Of a stretch of 36,698 nucleotides of DNA, positions 30,176 through 36,698 are shown piece by piece (positions within the stretch are counted from its first letter, which is position 1; the number at the start of each line of letters is the position of its first letter). The notes below the pieces were generated by a model that did no database searches, had not been told where the DNA came from, and worked only from the letters and a program-made list of their open reading frames with translations. Made by a program: the position numbers and the translations under genes. The stretch covers positions 1 through 36,698 of the forward strand of contig CAZMTP010000009.1 of assembly GCA_964569185.1 (NCBI GenBank), in the 5' to 3' direction. The stretch comes from DATIJP01 sp964569185. Lineage in GTDB: Bacteria > Chlamydiota > Chlamydiia > Chlamydiales > Rhabdochlamydiaceae.

Positions 30176-33100
30176 TTAAAAAACAGCTTCGATAGAAATC
30201 AGGGTGGGCTCGCCATTGAGGTCCCAAGGTGTCCCTTCACATTTTTCAAATGTTACGGAAAGAGCTAACACCTCGTGACAAATATACTCTTTATGCAGAT
30301 CAAACGCCTTTTTTGCTCTTGCGGTAGTATCCATCTTCACATGGATGCGATCGGTCACCGCATACCCATTTTCGCGACGCATCGTATTGATTTTATTCAC
30401 AATCTCGCGCGCCAAACCCTCCATTAACAGGGCCTCTGTCAAGGTGGTGTCTAAAACGACCGTAATCCCTTCGCTTTCTTTGGCAATCAGGCCTTCATGC
30501 ACCTTGCGCTCAATAGCCACATCCTCTGGAGCTAGAGTAATGGTCTGCCCTTCCATTTTCACCTCTAGCGGACTTCCAGCTAAAAGCGTGGCGATCTGTT
30601 TCTGATGGAAAGCGGCAATTCTCTGCTGCATCTGGTTCATGAGCGGCCCGACCTTTTTTCCCAAGACTCGGAAATTGGGCTTAATAGCGAGCGCCACAAA
30701 CTCTTCTTCATTGCTGGAAAATTGGATCTCTTTCACATTGAGCTCATCGCAAATCAGCTGCTTTTGCGCCTTTAATGCCTTCAATTTCCTTTCATCAGCA
30801 GTAACCAGATGGGCCTTCTCTAGAGGCTGACGCACTTTTAATTTATTCTCCTTGCGAAGCGCATGGCCAGCATTGACCACTACTTGGACAATTGCCATCT
30901 CCTCTTCTAGGGCCTCATCACGCAATTTTGCATCATATTCAGGATAATCGCAAAGGTGGACCGATTCTGGATCTTCTTTTCTCTTCAGCTGTAAAAAGAT
31001 CGCTTCTGTGAGAAAAGGGATAAAAGGAGCGGCCACTTTTATAAGTTGCCGAAGCACTGTGTAAAGCGTCTCAAAGGCTTCTCTACGGTCTTGTGACTCC
31101 TCTTCGGACCAAAAACGGGAGCGGCAGCGTCTAATGTACCAGTTGGTCAGCTGGTCAATAAATTTCACAAAAGGTTCTACCGCATTATTGAGCTCATAGC
31201 GGTCCATCGCTTTTGTGACCCGAGCGATCAATTGTTGCGTGAGAGAAAGGATCCAGCGGTCGATATTGGCATGGGGCTTTTTAAAGCTTGACGCAGGGCT
31301 CCATGTATAGATACGGGCATAGGTAGACAAGAAAACAAAAGAGTTCCAAAAAGGAATCAGCACCTGCCGTAAAATCAGTTCTACCCCTGCTTCAGAAAAT
31401 TTCATATCTTCTGCAATCACGGCAGGGCTACTTAAGAAAAAGAGACGCAGCGCATCGACCCCATATTCATTCATCACCTTTTCAGGCTCAGGGTAGTTTT
31501 TCAGCCGCTTTGACATCTTGGCGCCATCTTCGGCCAGGACAATGCCATTGACGATCACATGCTTAAAGGCGGGCTTTTGAAAGAGCGCTGCCGATAGCAC
31601 ATTTAAAGTATAGAACCAGCCCCGCGTCTGGTCCAGCCCTTCCGCAATAAAATCTGCTGGAAAGGTTTTCATCGTCTCTTGCACATTTTCAAAGGGATAA
31701 TGGTTTTGTGCATAGGGCATCGAGCCCGATTCAAACCAGCAATCAAACACCTCTGGGATGCGATGGTATGTTTTTCCGTTCTCCTCAACGGTTAAACCGT
31801 CAATAAAATGGCGGTGGAGATCGACAATTTTTTTCCCTGTGCGCTTCTCCAGTTCTGCAACGCTGCCAATCACAATGATATCCCCGTCTGCACTTCTCCA
31901 GATTGGAATGGGCGTTCCCCAGTAGCGGTTGCGCGAAATGGCCCAATCGCGCGCATTTTCCAGCCATTTTCCAAACCGGCCTTCTTTGATGTGCTCGGGC
32001 ACCCAGTAGATCTCTAAATTGGCCCTAATGATCTCCTCTTTAAATTCCTCTACACCGACAAACCAGGTGCGGACCGCTTTGTAAATTAGAGGGGTGTCAG
32101 AGCGCCAACAGAAAGGATAGCGGTGGCGGATCTGTCCATGGTGGAACACCTTTTGCTTATCTTTCAGATATTTGATGATCCCTTTGTCCGCATCTTTGAC
32201 ATAAAGACCTTGAAAATGGGGCACCTCGTCTGTGAATTTCCCGTTATGGTCTACAGGACAGACCAGTTCAATCCCCTCACGTGTGCAGGTAAAAAAATCG
32301 GCCTCCCCAAAGGCAGGGGCCATATGAACAAGGCCTGTGCCGTCTTCTACCGATACCCAATCGTCTGCAATCACCTGGAATGCTTTGGGGTTCTTTTTAG
32401 TATCAAAATAGGAAAACAGCGGCTCATAATGTTTGCCTGCGAGCGCTTTGCCTTTGAACGTTTCGACCAGAGTAAACTCTTCAGGATTTTTGAAATAAAC
32501 AGAAAGGCGCGCCTTGGCTAAGATTAAATTGCGTCCCGTTTTATGTTCTTTGACTTTGACATAGTCGATCTCTGGCCCTACTGCCAACCCCAAATTAGAA
32601 GGGAGAGTCCAGGGAGTGGTCGTCCATGCCAATAGGGAAGTCTCCGGCTCAGAAACAAGAGGCAATAGAACAGTTAATGAAGGGTCTTCCACCTCTTTGT
32701 AATTGAGATTCGCTTCAAAATTAGAAATCGGCGTGCCCAGCTTGGTGGAAAAAGGCATCACTTTAAAGCCTTCATAAACCAGCCCTTTGCCATAGAGCTG
32801 AGAAAAGACCCACCAGACCGATTCCATAAAGGAAAGGTCCATCGTGCGGTACGTCTGATCAAAATCGACCCAGCGCCCCATACGATTCACCGTTTTTTTC
32901 CACTCTTCCGTATAGCGAAGCACAATGGAGCGGCACTCTTCATTGAATTTGCCAATTCCGAAAGCCTCAATGGCCGGCGCCCCTGAAAGCTCTCTCGCCT
33001 TTTCAATTTCATTCTCTACAGGGAGGCCGTGGCAGTCCCATCCAAAACGTCTAGGGACATAAAACCCCTTCATCGTCTTGTAACGCGGCACCACATCTTT

Positions 33101-33289
33101 TAGCGTCCCTGCCAAAAGGTGGCCATAGTGGGGCAACCCAGTAGCAAAAGGAGGCCCATCATAAAATGAGAAAAATGCGCCTTTTTTCCGATGGTGAAGT
33201 GATTTTTGGAAGATCTTCTCATGCTGCCAAAAAGAAAGAACTCTTTCTTCCCGCGCAGGAAAGGTCTCATCCGATTCAATTTCAAACAT
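30176..33289 (-). CDS. ileS: isoleucyl-tRNA synthetase, eukaryote-like class
   Basis: Charges tRNA-Ile. At 1037 residues it belongs to the longer IleS2 class shared with eukaryotes and chlamydiae, which is generally mupirocin-tolerant; the canonical bacterial IleS1 form is about 940. The HIGH-type signature is HYGH (54-57, in GLPHYGHLLAG) and the KMSKR loop is at 591-595 (DGAKMSKRLKNYPEP). The editing (CP1) domain lies between, with LLAWTTTPWTLPSN and GTGLVHMAPAFGEADF. Anticodon-binding helices (DRWILSL) and a long C-terminal region complete the protein. It stands alone, 17 nt from the convergent TPR-like gene. Confidence 0.97.
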   Translation of the reverse strand: MFEIESDETFPAREERVLSFWQHEKIFQKSLHHRKKGAFFSFYDGPPFATGLPHYGHLLAGTLKDVVPRYKTMKGFYVPRRFGWDCHGLPVENEIEKARELSGAPAIEAFGIGKFNEECRSIVLRYTEEWKKTVNRMGRWVDFDQTYRTMDLSFMESVWWVFSQLYGKGLVYEGFKVMPFSTKLGTPISNFEANLNYKEVEDPSLTVLLPLVSEPETSLLAWTTTPWTLPSNLGLAVGPEIDYVKVKEHKTGRNLILAKARLSVYFKNPEEFTLVETFKGKALAGKHYEPLFSYFDTKKNPKAFQVIADDWVSVEDGTGLVHMAPAFGEADFFTCTREGIELVCPVDHNGKFTDEVPHFQGLYVKDADKGIIKYLKDKQKVFHHGQIRHRYPFCWRSDTPLIYKAVRTWFVGVEEFKEEIIRANLEIYWVPEHIKEGRFGKWLENARDWAISRNRYWGTPIPIWRSADGDIIVIGSVAELEKRTGKKIVDLHRHFIDGLTVEENGKTYHRIPEVFDCWFESGSMPYAQNHYPFENVQETMKTFPADFIAEGLDQTRGWFYTLNVLSAALFQKPAFKHVIVNGIVLAEDGAKMSKRLKNYPEPEKVMNEYGVDALRLFFLSSPAVIAEDMKFSEAGVELILRQVLIPFWNSFVFLSTYARIYTWSPASSFKKPHANIDRWILSLTQQLIARVTKAMDRYELNNAVEPFVKFIDQLTNWYIRRCRSRFWSEEESQDRREAFETLYTVLRQLIKVAAPFIPFLTEAIFLQLKRKEDPESVHLCDYPEYDAKLRDEALEEEMAIVQVVVNAGHALRKENKLKVRQPLEKAHLVTADERKLKALKAQKQLICDELNVKEIQFSSNEEEFVALAIKPNFRVLGKKVGPLMNQMQQRIAAFHQKQIATLLAGSPLEVKMEGQTITLAPEDVAIERKVHEGLIAKESEGITVVLDTTLTEALLMEGLAREIVNKINTMRRENGYAVTDRIHVKMDTTARAKKAFDLHKEYICHEVLALSVTFEKCEGTPWDLNGEPTLISIEAVF

Positions 33290-33383
33290 AAGGAGGGGAT
33301 CATACGAAAAAAAACATTAAACCACAAAGACTTGGCGAAAATAGAGCTTTATGGGCTACACTAAGGCCTTGATATTCAAAGAA

Positions 33384-33423
33384 TTGTATAACCATATACA
33401 AAATCCTTGAATTCTGCTATTAT
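33384..33423 (+). promoter_or_regulatory. probable ssrA promoter with overlapping inverted repeat
   Basis: A -35 TATACA (33395-33400), 17-nt spacer and -10 TATTAT (33418-33423) sit 6 nt before the mature tmRNA 5' end. The -35 is half of a perfect 7-bp inverted repeat, TTGTATA-ACCA-TATACAA (33384-33401), which could be an operator or chance in AT-rich DNA. Confidence 0.55.
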
Positions 33424-33429
33424 TATTAC

Positions 33430-33834
33430 GGGGGTGTAAAGGCTTCGACTTGGGAATGAAGCATTAATGGCATGCGGAGGGCGTCAGTTGGCCTCCTAAA
33501 AAAGCTGACAAAACAATAGCTGGCAAACAAAAAGCCACAATCCATAATTTTACTTCTAACGAAGTAGAGCTTATGGAAGCTGCTGCTTAAGCTTAACCGT
33601 TTAAGCAACCCGGTAACCTAGGGCCTGATCAGGAGCTTTAGAATTACTGTCATAAACCCTGATGTGGTTGACTGCTTTTTTGCCTATTAGGGAGTCGACC
33701 GAGATTAAAAGAGGCAGGTTGGACCGAAGTGGGGTGTCTCCCAGCAAGTCCGACCTACAACCCTGGAGACACTAAGCATGTAGTCATTACTGTGGAGTTT
33801 GCCGAGGACGAGAGTTCGATTCTCTCCACCTCCA
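33430..33834 (+). ncRNA. ssrA: transfer-messenger RNA (tmRNA)
   Basis: Rescues ribosomes stalled on broken mRNA and tags the product for proteolysis. The ends pair as an acceptor stem: GGGGGTG (33430-33436) with CACCTCC (33827-33833), discriminator A33834, with a T arm GAGAG-TTCGATT-CTCTC next to it. The 5' region has the conserved GGCTTCGAC. The tag frame resumes after TAGCT at GGC 33522: GKQKATIH..., ending ...VELMEAAA, stop 33588-33590. The Ala-Ala-Ala end is the expected protease degron. The 405-nt length and single-piece layout are normal. A strong terminator follows. Confidence 0.97.
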
Positions 33835-33840
33835 ATCACA

Positions 33841-33868
33841 AAAGGCTCGGAATTTTCCGAGCCTTTTT
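33841..33868 (+). terminator. intrinsic terminator of ssrA
   Basis: GGCTCGGA (33844-33851) and TCCGAGCC (33856-33863) form a perfect 8-bp stem with a TTTTT tail; an A run lies to the left, so it can also work on the opposite strand. Confidence 0.93.
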
Positions 33869-34007
33869 CATAGACAAAATCCAGCAAAATTCAGACCTCA
33901 AAAATTTCCGCAAACCGACTTTATTTACGCAAATTTTACACACCTAGACGAAATTGCAGTAGAATCCTTTGATTTCATTTCTTAAATCGTTATACACTTT
34001 TGCGCCT

Positions 34008-34712
34008 ATGTTAGAACTTAAACTACATCCCAATCCAAAGAAGAACATCTATCTCAAGATTTCGAATCCTGCACGAAAAGTTGTTTATTTGTTTGGTTTA
34101 TGTGCTCACCATCCTCTTTACTCAAAGCACAAGAATCAGTTGGGAGGCGTTTTAGACATGTTAGGCGGCCTCGAGCATCATATAAAAAAAATGAGGTATT
34201 ACGAAAAAGTCGCATGCAGGTTTGCATTAAACTTGCACACTCTAAGCAAAACAAAAGAACCTTTTAATTTATCTGCTTTATCGAGGAAAGCTAATCATCA
34301 TCCAGCAGTCCACGAAGCCGTTGCCTATATCGGTCGTCTTGGACAGCTATGCTACTTTTTTACATCCAAATGGTTTAGGGGTGTAATAGGGAAAGCAGAT
34401 ATAGCATTGAAAATACCATCAATTCTAGCGCTAATGCCTCTACGAAATAAGTATTCCGCCCATCGACAGCAAGATGCTCCTCCACGAGAAGATGACTCTC
34501 CTTGTCTAGGTCTCAATGAATATGGACTAAAACATGCTCTAATCGGTTATGGAAAAGAGCCAGAGAATGTAAATATTCAATATTCCTTTCCCACAAAACA
34601 GCGCTGTGTCCTCCTTAAAAAATATCACCCTTCTCCCATTCCTGATATAGAGCACTTCGGAGGAAATAATAATCTCGTTATCTTTACTCCGCTAAAATCC
34701 ATCAAAGAATAA
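34008..34712 (+). CDS. unknown protein with HEPN-like RNxxxxH motif
   Basis: 234 residues from ATG 34008; an earlier in-frame TTG (33969) would add 13 residues without better signals. Helical throughout, with LPLRNKYSAHRQQ-type sequence (precisely MPLRNKYSAHRQQ) two-thirds along, resembling the Arg-Asn...His active motif of HEPN ribonuclease or toxin domains. LGGVLDMLGGLEHHIKKMRYYEKVA lies upstream. The C-terminal part is polar and strand-rich. I do not recognise a named family, and one short motif is weak evidence. It sits just downstream of tmRNA beside an AlbA_2-type gene, in what looks like an accessory patch. Confidence 0.55.
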   Translation: MLELKLHPNPKKNIYLKISNPARKVVYLFGLCAHHPLYSKHKNQLGGVLDMLGGLEHHIKKMRYYEKVACRFALNLHTLSKTKEPFNLSALSRKANHHPAVHEAVAYIGRLGQLCYFFTSKWFRGVIGKADIALKIPSILALMPLRNKYSAHRQQDAPPREDDSPCLGLNEYGLKHALIGYGKEPENVNIQYSFPTKQRCVLLKKYHPSPIPDIEHFGGNNNLVIFTPLKSIKE

Positions 34713-34923
34713 CAAATGAAGCAGTCAGCCTGCTTGAGAACTTTTTTGGATTTCAACCATAACATTCCTTTGCCTATGCGACGAATGATCTCCCGACCTA
34801 GTACCAATAAGCTATTGATTTTTATATATTAAGCAGAACCTTCCAGTCAAAATTACGCATTATTTACGCAATAGAAACGTCTCAAAAAGTTAATACGCTA
34901 TTATCAATATAGAAATGAAATTT

Positions 34924-36698
34924 TTATTCTTGCAAAGCAATGTCGGTTTTAAAAATGGTATATGCTTGCTGCGGGTGAGCTGGCTTATTTGGATAGACAT
35001 AAGCTAGTACGCCCTTTTTTGCCATTTTTGAAAGGTAGTTAATTCTCAAATACTGGGCGTCCCTATTTAATACCTTCCCTAATTGATAAGGCTGCAAAGG
35101 CCCTAAAGAACAAAGCCTTAAAATAATATTTTCAATCTCTTCTTTTGTTGCACGGTTTTTTAAATTACTTATTTTTTCTCTTAAATCCTGAGCTAATTCG
35201 GGGAACCCCTTAGGTATTGCTTCTAGCCCCTTATATAAGGGGCTTGTGCTATTAGACGACTCCTGCAAAGAAGTGCTTATATAAGGGGTTGTAACTTTTG
35301 TTCCTTGATTAGAATTTCCATGCAACACTTGAGTAACGAGCTGATAGTAAGTTTCGGTACCACTGCCTTTCATGGAAAGCAAGCCGAGATCTCTTAAACG
35401 TCTCAATGCATTGCTAGCTGAAAGCGTATGAGTTCCATTGATTTGTCGATAATCTTGATTAGTGATGGCGCCAACTTCACGAACAAAAACCAGGGCCCTC
35501 ATATCAGATTCAGATAATTTAAGACTCTGAAACTGAGATAACCATCGAAGATTATTTTCATCAAGTAAATGATGAGGTAATAACAATAAATTAAATTTAT
35601 TTTTATCCCGATCTGTTTCTATCAAGGGAGGAGTGGATAATCCTGCTTCGTTCATCAATTTTTTCATTGTAGTGATTCCAGTCCCTTTTGTTTCTGCAAA
35701 TTTCAAATCATGAAACAATGCCGCAATTTTAGGATTACGTGTTAATGAACCAGCTTCTCCTAATTCATCAAAAGGTTTCAGAGAATATCCAGGATTATGA
35801 AACTCGATACGGTTTGAATAACGAATAATTTGAATAGGCTGATTAACTCGGTAATCACGATGCATCAACATATTGGCAAGCGCTTCACGAACTACATCCC
35901 TTGGAATAGATGGAACATCACTACGTTGAAGATTTCCAGTTTTTAGCTGAAAACGAGTTGGCAAATCGCTCATAATTTGTGCATGTAACCTTGATATGAG
36001 CATAACAAGAGCCTCCAAATATTCAATTGAATGATATCGCTCTGATGGATTTGAAACCCATTCTGTTCCTTCGGCCAATATATAATCGACACGCGCGGCT
36101 AAGGGCATAATCCTTCTTAAAGCAGCCCTAGTACCAAAAAGTAGTAATCCTCCAATAGTTGGAATAACCTGGTCACCTTTTCTAATGCCTAGTCCTAAAG
36201 AAATTAATAATTGGTAATCATCCAGAGCTAATTCGCCTGCAGAAGGTTCAATTTGTTTACGTAATTTTCGATACTCCGAAAGAGCTTCTGGATCAATATC
36301 TTTCCAAGAAACATCCGAAAGAACCTCAGCTTCAAAATTGCGTTGTCTTCTTAATTGATACAAAAGATCAAGATCCTCTGCGGTACATCTTTGATCTGCA
36401 GATCCAATACGCCTAAAAGTTCCTTTTTCTTCTCCCAGTTTTTTTATAAAAACAGGCTTATCTCTACAAAAAACCTCAGAGATAAAAGCAATCACAAGAA
36501 CTTTTCCATCAATTGATTCAACATTTATTTGGGGGCGGATTTGAATATTGAAGGCATTTTTACATAGACCAGCCAAAGCATTCTGAATCTTATCTGGATC
36601 ATCTACTCCAACGACTGTATAACGTGTAGTAGAAGTATTCTCGTTTTTCTTAAGACCCAAAATAATATAACCACCACCTAAATCGGGCTCATTCGAAA
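34924..36698 (-). CDS. AlbA_2 (Schlafen AAA_4-type) / HATPase_c_4 / winged-helix protein, 5' end outside the window
   Basis: At least 590 residues; the frame stays open to the edge (NEPDLGGGYIILGLKK), where the Gly-rich AlbA_2 core begins, so the start is missing. Next come IRPQINVE, the conserved IGSADQRC loop, a linker, then an HATPase_c_4-type ATP-binding fold with REALANMLMHRDYR and IEFHNPG, and KGTGITTMKKLM. C-terminal winged-helix segments follow (YRQINGTHTLSASNALRRLRDLGLL, and LGKVLNRDAQYLRINYLSKM). Bacterial relatives are annotated as putative DNA-binding or transcriptional regulators and as RecG-like helicases, and occur on islands and near defence genes. Activity is unproved. A 35-residue Ser/Thr-rich linker joins the last two domains. 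Confidence 0.85.
   Translation of the reverse strand, partial: SNEPDLGGGYIILGLKKNENTSTTRYTVVGVDDPDKIQNALAGLCKNAFNIQIRPQINVESIDGKVLVIAFISEVFCRDKPVFIKKLGEEKGTFRRIGSADQRCTAEDLDLLYQLRRQRNFEAEVLSDVSWKDIDPEALSEYRKLRKQIEPSAGELALDDYQLLISLGLGIRKGDQVIPTIGGLLLFGTRAALRRIMPLAARVDYILAEGTEWVSNPSERYHSIEYLEALVMLISRLHAQIMSDLPTRFQLKTGNLQRSDVPSIPRDVVREALANMLMHRDYRVNQPIQIIRYSNRIEFHNPGYSLKPFDELGEAGSLTRNPKIAALFHDLKFAETKGTGITTMKKLMNEAGLSTPPLIETDRDKNKFNLLLLPHHLLDENNLRWLSQFQSLKLSESDMRALVFVREVGAITNQDYRQINGTHTLSASNALRRLRDLGLLSMKGSGTETYYQLVTQVLHGNSNQGTKVTTPYISTSLQESSNSTSPLYKGLEAIPKGFPELAQDLREKISNLKNRATKEEIENIILRLCSLGPLQPYQLGKVLNRDAQYLRINYLSKMAKKGVLAYVYPNKPAHPQQAYTIFKTDIALQE

Noticed and set aside
34625..34807. 60-codon minus frame downstream of the HEPN-like gene (GREIIRRIGKGMLWLKS)
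   Set aside because: It overlaps the 3' end of the plus-strand gene, has no ribosome site, and its second half is antisense coding. Only the first 30 residues look protein-like, perhaps a remnant.
1..36698. CRISPR arrays, insertion sequences, rRNA genes
   Set aside because: No regularly spaced repeats, transposase frames, terminal inverted repeats with target duplication, or rRNA signatures were seen on either strand.

Overview
The window looks like a chromosome segment from an environmental, Chlamydia-related bacterium (order Chlamydiales sensu lato: the Parachlamydia, Simkania, Waddlia, Rhabdochlamydia type of genome). The reasons are a frameshifted DUF687 gene (a family I know only from Chlamydiae), a 1037-residue IleRS of the eukaryote-like class used by chlamydiae, an Lpg1974/MOMP-like porin, NAD salvage genes, and eukaryote-like domains (RING, F-box) typical of intracellular bacteria. 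Base composition is AT-leaning, Shine-Dalgarno sites are often weak, and GTG/TTG starts are common. Genus cannot be fixed from the sequence alone.

Layout, left to right. (1) 1-2500: a CAT-anticodon tRNA followed at once by a tyrosine recombinase and, in a 4-nt overlap, a DUF1016/YhcG-type PD-(D/E)XK nuclease. This is the left end of an integrated element. (2) 2500-4800: a patch of small accessory genes: a DUF687 gene broken by a 1-nt frameshift, two unknown exported or membrane proteins, and a membrane-anchored RING-H2 finger protein. (3) 4880-6055: an exported FAD oxidoreductase of the D-amino-acid-oxidase type whose usual C-terminal motif lies at the N-terminus. (4) 6200-11300: two MHS/ProP-like transporters. 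The second lies in a minus-strand four-gene operon: histidine decarboxylase, transporter, cytosolic beta-carbonic anhydrase, exported beta-carbonic anhydrase. (5) 11367-13564: a decayed FAD monooxygenase and a MOMP-like porin. (6) 13567-17911: a protein with an SPKK-rich tail, a P2-type cation ATPase, a 46-aa DUF3096 membrane protein, and a His/Gly-rich lipoprotein containing a 10-N assembly gap. (7) 18063-26628: transglutaminase-fold protein, exported Nudix hydrolase, YchJ, a small membrane protein, a GT92 glycosyltransferase, type-5 uracil-DNA glycosylase, a short exported peptide, NagZ, O-methyltransferase, Na+/H+ antiporter-like protein, and an F-box protein. (8) 26510-33289: pncB-pncA, two unknown proteins, ileS. 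(9) 33395-36698: tmRNA (ssrA) with promoter and terminator, then a HEPN-like unknown gene and an AlbA_2/Schlafen-type ATPase-like regulator cut by the window edge. This looks like a second accessory patch.

How the parts fit: the decarboxylase operon reads as a proton-consuming histidine/histamine exchange with CO2 handling on both sides of the inner membrane, which would suit survival in an acidic vacuole. pncB-pncA salvages nicotinamide and nicotinate from the host. RING, F-box, transglutaminase-fold and SPKK proteins are candidate host-directed effectors, although no secretion signal can be proved here. No intergenic stretch exceeds 300 bases. The largest gaps (189-354, 33835-34007, 34713-34923) hold no gene that I can support.
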